DNA of 64,000 nucleotides from Panulirus ornatus (Eukaryota; Arthropoda; Malacostraca; Decapoda; Palinuridae): contig NC_092239.1 in assembly GCF_036320965.1 (NCBI RefSeq), positions 494,320 through 558,319 of the forward strand. The letters are read 5' to 3'. Each line of letters begins with the position of its first letter. The stretch's first letter is position 1. The position numbers were made by a program, and so were the translations under genes. Under the pieces are notes generated by a model. The model made no database searches. It had not been told where the DNA came from and was given only the letters and a program-made list of their open reading frames with translations. Below, one piece after another: positions 41,977-60,029 of the stretch.

Positions 41977-44363
41977 ATAATGTGCTGAGAGGTGCAACTG
42001 GAGGGATGTCTGATCATTATCTTGTGGAGGCGAAGGTGAAGATTTGTAGGGGTTTTCAGAAAAAAAGAGAGAATGTTGGGGTGAAAAGAGTGGTGAGAGT
42101 AAGTGAGCTTGGGAAAGAGACTTGTGTGAGGAAGTACCAGGAGAGACTGAGTACAGAATGGAAAAAGATGAGAACAAAGGAGGTAAGGGGAGTGGGGGGG
42201 GGAATGGAATGTATTTAGGGAAGCAGTGATGGCTTGCGCAAAAGATTCTTGTGGCATGAGAAGCGTGGGAAGTGGGTTGATTAGAGAGGGTAGTGAGCGG
42301 TGGAGTGAAGAAGTAAGATTATTAGTGAAAGAGAAGAGAGAGGCATTTGGACGATTTTTGCAGGGAAAAAATGCAAATGAGTGGGAGATGTATAAAAGAA
42401 AGAGACAGGAGGTCAAGAGAAAGGTGCAAGAGGTGAAAAAGAGGGCAAATGAGAGTTGGGGTGAGAGAGTATCATTAAATTTTAGGGAGAATAAAAAGAT
42501 GTTTTGCAAGGAGGTAAATAAAGTGCGCAAGATAAGGGAGCAAATGGGAACTTCAGTGAAGGGCGCTAATGGGGAGGTGATAACAAGTAGTGGTGATGTG
42601 AGAAGGAGATGGGGTGAGTATTTTGAAGGTTTGTTGAATGTGTTTGATGATAGAGTGGCAGATATAGGGTGTTTTGGTCGAGGTGGTGTGCAAAGTGAGA
42701 GGGTTAGGGAAAATGATTTGGTAAACAGAGAAGACTTAGTAAAAGCTTTGCGGAAGATGAAAGCCGGCAAGGCAGCAGGTTTGGAGGGTATTGCAGTGGA
42801 ATTTATTAAAAAAGGGGGTGACTGTATTGTTGACTGGTTGGTAAGGTTACTTAATGTATGTATGACTCATGGTGAGGTGCCTGAGGATTGGCGGAATGCG
42901 TGCATAGTGCCATTGTACAAAGGCAAAGGGGATAAGAGTGAGTGCTCAAATTACAGTGGTATAAGTTTGTTGAGTATTCCTGGTAAATTATATGGGAGGG
43001 TATTGATTGAGAGGGTGAAGGCATGTACAGAACATCAGATTGGGGAAGAGTAGTGTGGTTTCAGAAGTGGTATAGGATGTGTGGATCATGTGTTTGCTTT
43101 GAAGAATGTATGTGAGAAATACTTAGAAAAGCAAATGGATTTGTATGTAGCATTTATGGATCTGGAGAAGGCATATGATAGAGTTGATAGAGATGCTCTG
43201 TGGAAGGTATTAAGAATATATGGTGTGGGAGGCAAGTTGATAGAAGCAGTGAAAAGTTTTTATCGAGGATGTAAGGTATGTGTACGTGAAGGAAGAGAGG
43301 AAAGTGATTGGTTCTAAGTGAATGTAGGTTTGCGGCAGGGGTGTGTGATGTCTCCATGGTTGTTTAATTTGTTTATGGATGGGGTTGTTAGGGAGGTGAA
43401 TGCAAGAATTTTGGAAAGAGGGGCAAGTATGCAGTCTGTTGTGGATGAGAGAGCTTAGGAAGTGAGTCAGTTGTTGTTCGCTGATGATACAGCGCTGGTG
43501 GCTGATTCATGTGAGAAACTGCAGAAGCTGGTAACTGAGTTTGGTAAAGTGTGTGAAAGAAGAGAGTTAAGAGTAAATGTGAATAAGAGCAAGGTTATTA
43601 GGTACAGTAGGGTTGAGGGTCAAGTCAATTGGGAGGTAAGTTTGAATGGAGAAAAACTGGAGGAAGTGAAGTGTTTTAGATATCTGGGTGTGGATCTGGC
43701 AGCGGATGGAACCATGGAAGCGGAAGTGAATCATAGGGTAGGGGGAGGGGGCGAAAATTCTGGGAGCCTTGAAGAATGTTTGGAAGTCGAGAACATTATC
43801 TCGGAAAGCAAAAATGGGTATGTTTGAAGGAATAGTGGTTCCAACAATGTTGTATGGTTGCGAGGCGTGGACTATGGATAGAGTTGTGCGTAGGAGGGTG
43901 GATGTGCTGGAAATGAGATGTTTGAGGACAATATGTGGTGTGAGGTGGTTTGATCGAGGAAGTAATGTAAGGGTAAGAGAGATGTGTGGAAATAAAAAGA
44001 GCGTGGTTGAGAGAGCAGAAGAGGGTGCTTTGAAATGGTTTGGTCACATGGAGAAAATGAGTGAGGAAAGATTGACCAAGGGGATATATGGGTCAGAGGT
44101 GGAGGGAACGAGGAGAAGTGGGAGACCAAATTGGAGGTGGAAAGATGGAGTGAAAAAGATTTTGAGTGATCGGGGCCTGAATATGCAGGAGGGTGAAAGG
44201 AGTGCAAGGAAAAGAGTGAATTGGAACGATGTGGTATACCGGGGTCGGCGTGCTGTCAGTGGATTGAACCAAGGCATGTGAAGCGTCTGGGGTAAACCAT
44301 GGAAAGTTGTGTGGGGCCTGGATGTGGAAAGGGAGCTGTGATTTCGGTGTATTATTACATGAC
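41977..44363 (+). mobile_element. RTE-like LINE copy F (endonuclease end to C-terminus)
   Basis: Starts at NVLRGATGGMSDHYLVEAKV (SDH motif at about 42,008-42,016), the last part of the endonuclease. It continues through the Lys/Arg-rich linker (KREAFGRFLQGKNANEWEMY) and RT. Breaks: a frameshift in the G run near 42,195; TAG at 43,051 (EE-stop-CGF, usual Q); TAA at 43,315 (usual S of WFSVNVG); TAG at 43,456 (usual W of RAWEVSQ); and a frameshift at the G run near 43,740. The 3' UTR is long-type but stops after ATTATTACATGACA at a (TA)n tract, about 330 bp short of the natural end. Confidence 0.9.
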
Positions 44364-44389
44364 ATATATATATTATATATATATATATA

Positions 44390-44471
<82 letters not shown>

Positions 44472-44474
44472 TAA

Positions 44475-44546
<72 letters not shown>

Positions 44547-44555
44547 GTATATATA
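44364..44555. repeat. (TA)n about 190 bp with TAAATATAAATG interruption
   Basis: Separates the truncated end of copy F from the SINE-like repeat. Confidence 0.95.
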
Positions 44556-44780
44556 TCCCTGGGGATAGGGGAGAAAGAATACTTCCCACGTATTCCCTGC
44601 GTGTCGTAGAAGGCGACTAAAAGGGAAGGGAGCGGGAGGCTGGAAATCCTCCCCTCATTTTTTTTTTTCCCAAAAGAAGAAACAGAGAAAGGGGCCAGGT
44701 GAGGATATTCCCTCAAAGGCCCAGTCCTCATCCTCTGTTCTTAACGCTACCTTGCTAATGCGGGAAATGGCGATTAGTAT

Positions 44781-44784
<4 letters not shown>
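44556..44784 (+). mobile_element. SINE-like repeat, longest copy
   Basis: The 229-bp unit begins TCCCTGGGGATAGGGGAGAA. It contains CCCTGCGTGTCGTAGAAGGC followed by GACTAAAAGGG, a T run near 44,660, and the second half shared with 38,075-38,214. It ends TTCTTAACGCTACCTTGCTA, ATGCGGGAAATGGCGATTAG, TATAAA and then (TA)n. I find no convincing RNA polymerase III A and B boxes and no coding frame. The last 40 bp resemble the RTE 3' end: a CUYGC-loop-GCGGG hairpin flanked by CGCU and GGCG. It could instead be the 3' end of an unseen LINE. Confidence 0.65.

Positions 44785-44840
<56 letters not shown>
44785..44840. repeat. (TA)n tail of SINE-like repeat
   Basis: About 56 bp of TA. Confidence 0.95.
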
Positions 44841-44842
<2 letters not shown>

Positions 44843-44995
44843 TTATAGGGCGAAACACTTCAATGAGTCATGTCCACAAACTGATGGAAGGGAAGAAGGT
44901 ACCAAGATACATAGCAATACAAAGTGACGTGCAGTAAAAGTTGACATAGATTACGTCTGTCCACTAGATTGGTCTTTCTTTAGCTTTCCTTAGGA

Positions 44996-45298
44996 TCAAG
45001 AGAGCCACGAACCTTCACGTAGGTGAATGACCAATGAATCATTGTCTTCCTCCTCTTTACATTTACTTTTCATCTCCTGCAGCCGAGAACCGTCCTGGGG
45101 TAATGTGAGACAATTACGTTTGAAATGTTTTGGCACAATTAGCGACAGGTAATTTCTTTTCTGCCAAACTTTAAGATTCTTCGTGTTGATGTCTCCCATG
45201 GTATCATAAATGGTCACATGTGAAGCTAATGTGCTCAGTTTGCTGACCCACTGCTGGGGGTCTGATACACTCGCCAGTATCATATAGATGTGCTGCTT
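44996..45298 (-). CDS. Candidate 3'-terminal exon of an unknown gene
   Basis: On minus, a possible acceptor (ATTTCCTAG, AG at 45,299-45,300; CTACTAAG upstream could serve as branch point) opens a frame of 100 codons to a TGA at 44,996-44,998. It begins KQHIYMILASVSDPQQWV and includes HVTIYDTMGDINTKNLKVWQ, RNYLSLIVPKHFKRN and a basic/acidic stretch KSKCKEEEDND. Composition is ordinary for a globular protein, and the segment is not part of any repeat seen here. I do not recognise the family. A chance open frame remains possible. Confidence 0.38.
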   Translation of the reverse strand, partial: KQHIYMILASVSDPQQWVSKLSTLASHVTIYDTMGDINTKNLKVWQKRNYLSLIVPKHFKRNCLTLPQDGSRLQEMKSKCKEEEDNDSLVIHLREGSWLS

Positions 45299-45776
45299 CT
45301 AGGAAATCTAATGATAGGAATTACTTAGTAGACATACTAACCCTCATCTCTCTCCCTTTCTCCAACAACATCTCTGCAACCCTCTCCCTCTAGCCAGGCT
45401 ATTTCACTATCCTTCTTTCCATCGCCATTTAACCACCTCTCCCACCACCACCCCGTCTCACCACCTCTACCATCAGCTCCATCTCACCACGTCCCTCTCT
45501 CCCACCACCACGCTCCTGGGAGGCAATCAAGTAGAAGACAGGTGTAAGGGCGACCCACGGGAAGATTTACACTCAGCATACCTGACCTGCATTATAGCCA
45601 CGGTCGCCTGCTAATTACTGTGGCAAAGGTAACATGGACACACACCACGTCTGCCTCTCATACACTGCTGCATAACTCTCATAATGTATAGAACTGGACG
45701 CATATGCACGAGCTGTTGGAGGTTTGTATGTTCTATGAAAGTACGCGTTCATATGCACTTTGTTCTTATATATATA
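45299..45776. other. Unassigned interval
   Basis: CT- and CCACC-rich stretch at 45,340-45,520. No gene is seen. Confidence 0.5.
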
Positions 45777-45915
45777 CGAAATGATTGAGGACAATATGTG
45801 GTGTGAGGTGGTTTGATCGAGTAAGTAATGAAAAGGTAAGAGAGATGTGGAAATAAAAAGAGTGAGGTTCAGAAAGCAAAAGAGACTGCTGAAATGGTTT
45901 GGACATATGGAAAGG
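45777..45915 (+). mobile_element. RTE-like fragment G1
   Basis: A 139-bp plus-strand scrap of the post-RT module (TTGAGGACAATATGTGGTGT...GGTTTGGACATATGGAAAGG). It follows a short TATATATA and joins directly to fragment G2 on the opposite strand. Confidence 0.8.
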
Positions 45916-47306
45916 TCCCACAGGAAACAGCATTGCTACCCCCTGCTTCAGCAACGTAGCGCCAGGAAAACAGACAAAAAAGGCCGCATTCGTTCACATT
46001 CAGTCTCTAGCTGTCATGTATAATGAACCGAAACCACAGCTTCCTACCCACATCCAAGCCCAACAGACCTTTCCATGGTTTACACCAGACGTTCCACATG
46101 CCCTGGTTCAGTCCATTGACAGCACGTCGACGCTGATATACCCCGTCGTTCCAGTTCACTCTATTCCTTGCACACCTCTCACCCTCCAATATATTCAAGC
46201 CCCGCTCGCTCAAAATCTTTTCCACTCCATCCTTCCACCTCCAATTTGGTCCCCCACTTTGCCTTGTTCCCTCCACCTCTGACACACATATCCTCTTTGT
46301 CAATCGTTCCTCACTCATTCTCTCCATATGTTCAAACCATTTCAATACAAGCTGCGGTCAAACCACCTCACACCACATAATGTCTTAAAATAGTTCATTT
46401 TCAACACATCCACCCCCTCCGTACAACCCTAACTATAGCCCATTCCTCGAAATCATATAACAATGATGGAACTACTATTCCTTCAAGCCTACACATTTTT
46501 GCTCTTCGCGATATCGTTCTCTCCTTCCACACATTCTTCATCGCTCACATCCCCCCCCCCCCCCCCCCCCCGGACTCACTTCCGCTTCCATGGTTCCCTT
46601 CTCTGCTAAGTCCACCCCCACATATCTTAAACACTCCACTTCCTCCAACTTTTCTTTATTCAAACTTACATGACAATCAACTTGTCCCTCAACCCTGATG
46701 GACCTAATAACCTTGCTCTTATTCATGTTTACTCTCAACTTTCTCCTTTCATACACTTTTCCAAACTCAGTCACCAACTTCTGCATTTTCTCACTCGAAT
46801 CAGCCACTAGAGCTCACTTCCCAGGCCCTCTCGTCCTCAGCTGACTGCATACTCGCCTTTCTATCCAATACTCCAGCATTTACCTCCCTAACCACCAGAT
46901 CCATAGACAAATCAAACAACCATGGGAACATCACACACCCCTGTCGCAGACCGACCTTCTTTGGGAACAAATCACTCTCCTCTCTTCCTACTCGTACACA
47001 TGCCTTACATCTTTGGTGAAAACTTTTCACTGCTTCTACCAGCTTGCCACCCACACTATATGCTCTTAAGACCTTCCACAAAACAAGTCTATCAGTACCA
47101 TCATATGCCTTCTCCAGATCCATAAATGCTACATACAAATCTATCAGTTTTTCTAAGTATTTCTCATACACATTCTTCAAAGCAAACACCTGATCCACGC
47201 ATCCTCTTCCACTTCTGCAACCACACTGCTCTTTCCCAATCTAATGCTTTGCACATGCCTCCACCCTCTCAGTCTACACCCTTCCATATAATTTCCCACG
47301 AATTCT
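45916..47306 (-). mobile_element. RTE-like LINE fragment G2
   Basis: Minus-strand copy from inside a long-type 3' UTR (CCACAGGAAACAGCATTGCT) to the RT region. Open pieces are 46,007-46,345 ([20 protein letters not shown]), 46,538-46,807 and 46,800-47,198 ([20 protein letters not shown]). An internal deletion at about 46,353 removes the CGNKKSVVERAEEG segment. A C-run expansion sits at 46,552-46,570. Motif C is deleted near 46,810 (LFADD lost). It ends near 47,306 in the RT. Confidence 0.85.

Positions 47307-51774
<4,468 letters not shown>

Positions 51775-51852
<78 letters not shown>
51775..51852. repeat. (TA)n tail of copy I
   Basis: About 78 bp of TA. Confidence 0.95.
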
Positions 51853-51854
<2 letters not shown>

Positions 51855-52421
51855 TATTCACAGCCCAAGCCAGGTATCCATCAATAAACTTTATAACTGA
51901 TTCACGTTGTAAAAAGGAGCTGATAAAAAACTAGATACCAATAATGGTATGCCTCTGTATACGTTTGGGATGTGTTCTTAAAAACATGAATATAAACCAT
52001 TGTTCGTATATCGCAATGTTACCTGACCGAAGATGAGCTCGTAAGAAAACGCTCTATGGCCTACGACCTACAAATAAAACACTTCCAGACAACGTGGGTA
52101 TTTTCGTGTATTATCAGAGGGAATGATAACTAGACAGTTATACCTGGATGAAGCAGACCTAACAATGTTACTAGCCATATATCGCATATGTACTGTGTCT
52201 GGTGTTGAGTTACGTGAGTGAGCAACTTCACAATACTGCCCAAGACATGATACATTTACCTCTGTGTTTCTACTTCTTTGTAGAGCTGGCACGGTTTGTG
52301 TTCGATATCTGACAATAAATTATACGAGAGCAGAGACTTGTGTAAATCCGACAATGAGGAAATGGAAAGTATTACTTGTCCTTAATAAGGACAAAGAGAA
52401 TGAAGGATCATTGCTCTGTGT

Positions 52422-52428
<7 letters not shown>
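51853..52428. other. Unassigned interval
   Basis: No gene is recognised. Confidence 0.5.

Positions 52429-52481
<53 letters not shown>
52429..52481. repeat. (GT)n microsatellite
   Basis: About 53 bp of GT. Confidence 0.95.
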
Positions 52482-52485
<4 letters not shown>

Positions 52486-52539
52486 TAATGGCACGTTTGT
52501 CTTCATGTAAGTGATTGAGTTACGGGTTATACTCTGCAA

Positions 52540-52730
52540 TCCTACTCTTCAATCCTATTTGTTTCTCAGAGCATTTCGCAAATGTAGTCCAGAATTCATT
52601 GATGATGAACTCTGCAATATCTGTGACATTGGTTGTAAACAGCAGCATCCCAAACATTTTCTTGATTCAGCTTATAATTTCTAGGAAGTCTTTTTAAAAT
52701 GTTCATTCTAAAGAAGGATTTGTGAACAAA
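52540..52730 (+). mobile_element. Penelope-like element scrap
   Basis: QSYLFLRAFRKCSPEFIDDE followed by LCNICDIGCKQQHPKHFLDS in one frame matches the block after the RT in Penelope-like elements (FLRALRICSPEFLDDE...IGxxLKYPxxFLD). The same block at 61,018-61,120 reads MFLMALRICSQEFIHDDFEK. A TAG at about 52,682 ends the frame. The fragment is too short to show RT or GIY-YIG motifs. Confidence 0.6.
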
Positions 52731-52937
52731 AGCTTGCATGTGTTATAGAGGAGGCGTTTTCAAAGTCTTTACAATATGCGTCTCATGTACATGAAGTAGA
52801 TCCTGGCTTAATATATACCTAGCAGTCGATAGGCCTTAGTCTAGAGCAATCAGCAGACCAAGTGCTTTGCTTAGAGCCAAGATCTTAAAATGACTATGTG
52901 CTCTAGAAGGTTGCTGAAAGATTGTAAGTTTATGTGT

Positions 52938-52939
<2 letters not shown>

Positions 52940-53034
<95 letters not shown>
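52940..53034. repeat. (GT)n microsatellite
   Basis: About 95 bp of GT. Confidence 0.95.
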
Positions 53035-53036
<2 letters not shown>

Positions 53037-53289
53037 TTATCGTATGAAAGGTATACTCGTTAAATCTTTAATATGAAGAAAGAGAAACATCTCGATAGAT
53101 AAGTGTAGTGGTTGATATTAGAAACCCTTCCATAGTCTTTGTATCTATGCTTGTTTGACTGTATGGCACATAATCTGGTATGACGACCATTTTGAAGTAA
53201 GGAACCTGGAGATCCACTAAACACTCTTGGCTTCTCGAAAGCTGAACACACGGACTACATCAAGTTTATCCTAAGATCAAATAAGAAAT

Positions 53290-53560
53290 CACTTATGACA
53301 CGGACCATCTTGTATAACTAACTGATCCTAACACTGACTATCCTGTAAAACCACTTTCTCGACGTGGACCACCCTGCATTACTCATTCTTCATGACACAA
53401 ACCATCCTGTATCATTCAAACCTTATGACACGGACCATCCTGTAGCACCCAAGCTTCATGACACGACTATTCTGTGTCACCCTTGCTTCATGACACGAAC
53501 CACATTGCATCACTCATTCTTCATAACACGGACCATCCTATATCATCCAATCTCCATTTT
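53290..53560. repeat. Degenerate tandem repeat, unit about 33 bp
   Basis: TTCATGACACGGACCATCCT plus GTATCACCCAAGC recurs about 7 times with drift. Confidence 0.8.
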
Positions 53561-55534
53561 AAGACCTCCGGAGTTTCACTTCAGGTGTTCAGGTGTATTA
53601 AAGTTTAACTTTACACTGGTGGGTAGGACTTTGTATGAGAGTGCCGCAGTGTTTATCATCCAAATCCTGAAAGGTCTGCTCACTCCTCAAAGATTATAAT
53701 GCTCTCTCGGAACACAGTTGTAGACCCTAACATAGTAAAGAACCTCAACTGAAAATATGATGGTACTAAGATCTGGCAACCTATTAGTAAATTATCTGTG
53801 GCAGTGTGTTTAATGCAGATAAATATTACAGCTAAGACTCTGATCAGAATAGTGATGCTCGCTTTCACATGATTATCATTGCTCTAGGACACAACATAAA
53901 GATGCCAGTACCAATGGCAGCAGTACCATAAACAACTGCTATAGAAAATCACCGTGCGAGTTGCGTCCGTTGGTAGATCGCCAGTGTATCTAACAGCCGT
54001 ACCATAGACATACACAAGGGTTTGTTTGGTGCAGTAACTGCCTTAGATATCTAATGCTTTATACAAATCCTCTTTAAACTGCAGTAGTTGTTATGGTTGT
54101 ATAACCTTCGAAAATACGTGTAGTGCAGTGCTTCTGACGTGCAAAGGTATGAGTTGAGAAACACATGCACTTTTCAAAATATACTCGAAAGAAAAGAGAC
54201 CCATTCATCACTTGGCGAGTTGCCTGCAATACAGTAGTGCGAAGCTCAAGAGGTTGTTTATACATAATGGCTTATATCATTCAGTCCTTTCCAAACTTTA
54301 GCGTTCTTATAAATCCTTTACATTAATCCAACAACATTCTTATTTCACGTATCTGACAGAATATAGATATTAATTTTCTACAGTGTACATAAAATTCTTC
54401 AGCGAAGGATGCTTAAGTAAAATGCTACTACATTTTGCACGTCACCGTTTAATCATTACTCGATACTAGAAATAATCAAAGGAACAATTTTGAATGTCAT
54501 GTCGTTGAGAGAGTCTCTCAGATTTTGTGTAATATTTTATTGTTTCTTTATAAGCAATTTGCTTCAAAAACTGACAACGACTTGTAAAATGAGAAATCAT
54601 TGATCCAAATATCAGTCGTATGAATATGATTAACTCGAATCTCAGTTTTTACTGCAAATCAATGAGGTTGAAAACATGAATGAAGTTGAATGATGTCCGG
54701 GACTTAATACATAGATGAGTTGGCGACATACAGAGCCACAACGATTGGTCACACCAATGATTGTCTCTTATAAACATGTCGGTTGATTCCAAACAGATTT
54801 TCAGTTCACGATCTCGTGTTTGATCTGGACTCCATTACCTTTAAGTAATATGAGAATTTCTCAGAAAGTTGATATGTGAAAATTGGTAATGTGAAGGAAG
54901 CTCATGCAAATGACTGAAATTTAGTTCGACCTCTTGTTTCTGGATAAACACATCATTTATGTATACTGAAATATTCTATTTATCAGATATATTATCTATC
55001 AAAGAACTAGCACAGCTTAGGTCCAAGACCTGGATGAATCGCGGATGAATGATATAAACCATGTTGCAGATAAGGCTGGGGCGTGTCATCTTCATGATAT
55101 AAGCCATGTTGCAAATAAGGCTGAGGCGTGTCATGCCCTGCATTATCATGCTTCTCTAATGCAGCGAGGTGAGGCTAAGCACGAACACTAACCTACAATG
55201 TTAACTGCTCGGCTTCCTCATCAGCATACAAGAGCACACACGCTGCTCTTCCTACACAGGCTGCTGTTCATAGAGCAATTTTTTTTCATTTCATAATCTA
55301 TATGTTACCTTGAAGTACATTCTTATGATAGTCGATATCCCATGGAAAAGTGTGCCTTACTAAAGATATTTCATTTGAGAAAGTATATAATCACCGCATA
55401 AATAACAGGAGAAATGTATGGGAGTTTAATCCGAGCTTCTCAGCTGTTTTTGAATTAGACTCTTGAAATTGTAAACATTATAGGAAGGGGCACTGGAAGG
55501 AGCACAGGAAGGGGCAGAGATGAAAGGAGGAGGA
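53561..55534. other. Unassigned interval with a 2-unit repeat
   Basis: 55,046-55,133 holds two copies of a 45-bp unit (ATGATATAAACCATGTTGCA plus GATAAGGCTGGGGCGTGTCA). No gene is recognised. Confidence 0.5.
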
Positions 55535-56045
55535 GGGAAGGTCCACAATTTTGCTGTTTCTGCGAAAAACAGTATCACCACAGCCAACCCTCGTAAGGTT
55601 GGTCTTCTCACAAAAACTATCAAGAAAAGCAACCCTCTGCTTACTGTGGGCTTAGGGTACATGAGCTGGGACACACGTAAACACCTCAAGAGAACAGTGA
55701 CCGAAATAATACTTATATAACACACGGCTAATGGAAAGGAATGATTGAAGAGAAGTGACAGCAAGAGATACCCTAGTCTCAGACTTCCGTAACCTCTACT
55801 CACAGATCCCCCTCACCCCCAACACATATTACATCAACAAACTAAACCGACAAGCACTAAATAACCGACCTCACAAGTCAGTCTCAAACTCCATCTCATC
55901 AAACATACACCCATCAGAAACCACACTCCCCAGAGAAGCACGAGTCACACTCTCCCGCTTACGCTCTACCCATCACCCATCACTGCAACGCTACAAACAA
56001 TTTCAAGATATTCCAAGATCCTTCATGCCCACGATATACCTAGCA
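55535..56045 (+). mobile_element. Jockey-like LINE C-terminal scrap
   Basis: Two open pieces. The first (55,520-55,720, KVGLLTKTIKKSNPLL, SWDTRKHLKRTV) resembles the KATRKINLLKT.....WGxDKET block only weakly. The second (55,755-56,048) contains HPSETTLPREARVTLSRLRS followed by THHPSLQRYKQ, a good match to the HPSExTLPRxxRVTLAQLRSGHxPxLxxY block at the C-terminus of jockey-like ORF2. The usual CxxC end is lost. Confidence 0.55.
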
Positions 56046-57009
56046 TAAAGAAGATACCGAGCTTCATAAATATAGAAGGGACTCCTGAGGCAGGACGTAA
56101 ATATATGTATATGTGTTTACGTATGTTCCTTTTCCAAACACAATTGCTTCTTCCGCAGTAATGCGAAGTTCTGGGTTTGAAATCCAGCGATGATCATATT
56201 GCTTGTTGCGAATCTGTGGCAGCATATGAGTGCACCCCTTTGGGAAATATGCTTATCTACTGATGTGTTTTCCCTCTAGCTGAACTTGGTATCCCCTGGA
56301 TGAGAGTTACTAATGGCGTTATCTCCTACGATGAATCTCCATTTTTCACATCATGTGGAAATCATTGCCAGAGTGAGTTCTCATGAGAGTATTTACTTAT
56401 ACTTTAAAGATATCATTCGTACAAATATGGTATATTATCCAGACAACTTTTCAAGATCATTTCTTATCCTAAAGTTTAAATGAAGATTTCTGAGGATTTA
56501 CGATTCTTGCACATTAATACAGCAGAGTCATACAACATACCAAGACACGCTGAAGATTACAAAAAATCTCTGATCAAATGGAATTCTCTAATTGTTTCCT
56601 ATTCCATTACTTTTTTTATGGTTCAACCTTTCTACCACGGCTAGGACCTGCCCTACTCTGAGTCCAGATACCCGCCTGGAGGTAACCTATAATTAAACAG
56701 CTTCATTACCATGTGATCCTCCCCCTGGCAGTAAACATAGCGACTGGACATCACTCACATGGCCCCAGGATAAACTGACTTTCTATACAACTATCATCCT
56801 TGACTTCTGGCGGAGAGAGTTAATGCTAAGCGACAGGACAACTAAAGGCTTGATTTTTAGTACACTGTAAGTAGCTCTTCGACCATATTTGTAACATCTT
56901 ACATGGCTACTTGGTAGGGGCTTTGTGATTGTTTACTGATGGAATAATCAATCCTGAATTAATTGGTAGTTCCAGGTTACAAAGGGGTTATAACTCCATT
57001 TGGGAGTGA
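56046..57009. other. Unassigned interval
   Basis: No gene is recognised. Confidence 0.5.
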
Positions 57010-57235
57010 TGGTAATGGAATTAGTGATGCTGGTGAGTGCGTGCAGTAGTTGTGGTGGTGGTTGTGTGGTTACTGTGGTGACGGTATGATGGTTGTTGTG
57101 GTAGAAGTCGTGGGAGTGATTGTTGCGGTAGCTTTGGTGGTGGCAGTTTTTGTTGTTGTTGTTGCTGATGTAGGTATGGTTATGATGGTGGTTGCTGTGG
57201 TAGCTTTGACGGTATTGACGGTCACATATGTGACA
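57010..57235. repeat. Degenerate GTTGTGGTGG repeat
   Basis: G/T-rich words (GTGGTGGTTGTG, GTTGTTGTTG) recur without a fixed unit. The Val/Trp-rich plus frame and Asn/His-rich minus frame are artefacts. Confidence 0.7.
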
Positions 57236-58908
<1,673 letters not shown>

Positions 58909-58949
58909 TCAGTGTCACGTTTTCTATTCCCAAATCAGACGAGTGGTTA

Positions 58950-59150
58950 TGACTGGGCCTCATCTTCAAGTGGTGATGATAACAGTGAGCCTCACCGTCA
59001 GGTGGCGATGGTGATACAGGGCCTCACCTTCAGGTGGCGATGGTGGTACAGGGCCTCACCTTCAGGTGGTGATGGTGGTACAGGGCCTCACCTTCAGGTG
59101 GTGATGGTGGTACAGGGCCTCACCTTCAGGTGGTATACCATTACTCGTTT
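58950..59150. repeat. 32-bp tandem repeat, about 5-6 units
   Basis: The unit is GGTGGCGATGGTGGTACAGG plus GCCTCACCTTCA, highly similar between units. Confidence 0.9.
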
Positions 59151-59317
59151 TCAGATGGTGACGGTAATAAATATACCTTAGGAACTTGGTTTCACTTTAT
59201 AGATTCCTTACCATATACTCCCAAAAGACCAGACAATTTCATTGCAGCTAACAACATTTTGAAAAAAGGATCCTCAAACCAGAGGGTTTTATTAGCCTTT
59301 TCCTCTTTACATAACGC

Positions 59318-59400
59318 CATAATCTAGAAACATAATTCCATAATCTAGAAACATAACTCCTTAATCTAGAAACATTACTCCATAATCTAGAAACATCACC
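59318..59400. repeat. 21-bp tandem repeat, 4 units
   Basis: CATAATCTAGAAACATAACTC and close variants. Confidence 0.9.
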
Positions 59401-59556
59401 ATATTCTGCGACAATGATGTGTTTTCTTGAACTGAAACTGCTTTCTCGTGTTCATGTATCATACCTAGGATTTTTTCTTATCATAAGAATTGTGTCCTCT
59501 GTCTAATCAGCACTTCCTTGCATTCAGTAAACTTACATTCTAAACGCTTGCATACA

Positions 59557-59558
<2 letters not shown>

Positions 59559-59626
<68 letters not shown>

Positions 59627-59627
59627 C
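59559..59627. repeat. (TA)n, tail of RTE fragment J
   Basis: About 65 bp of TA directly before the antisense RTE 3' end. Confidence 0.95.
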
Positions 59628-60026
59628 TTACTTTGTCGCTGTCTCCCGCGTTGGCGAGGTAGCGCAAGGAAACAGACGAAAGAATGGCCCAACCCACCCA
59701 CATACACATGTACATACATACACGTCCACAAACGCAAATATACATACCTATATATCTCAACGTATACTTATATATACACACACAGACATATACATATATA
59801 CACATGTACATAATTCATACTGTCTGCCTTTATTCATTCCCATCGCCACCCGCCACACATGGAATAACAAACCCCTCCCCCCCGTATGTGCGCGAGGTAG
59901 CGCTAGGAAAAGATAAAGGCCACATTCGTTCACATTCAGTCTCTAGCTGTCATGCAATAATGCACCGAAACCACAGCTCCCTTTCCACATCCAGGCCCCA
60001 CAGAATTTTCCATGGTTCACCCCATG
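59628..60026 (-). mobile_element. RTE-like 3' UTR only (fragment J)
   Basis: An antisense copy of the long 3' UTR, with the terminal hairpin domain (GTCGCTGTCTCCCGCGTTGG), the internal TATATA region, the upstream domain (GCGCGAGGTAGCGCTAGGAA) and the start of the UTR (TTTTCCATGGTTCACCCC). It contains no coding sequence. It is a 5'-truncated insertion of about 400 bp. Confidence 0.9.
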
Positions 60027-60029
60027 AGC

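Noticed and set aside
59628..60026. Independent SINE
   Set aside because: The whole segment matches the long 3' UTR of the RTE-like family (copy I), so it is better explained as a 5'-truncated RTE insertion.
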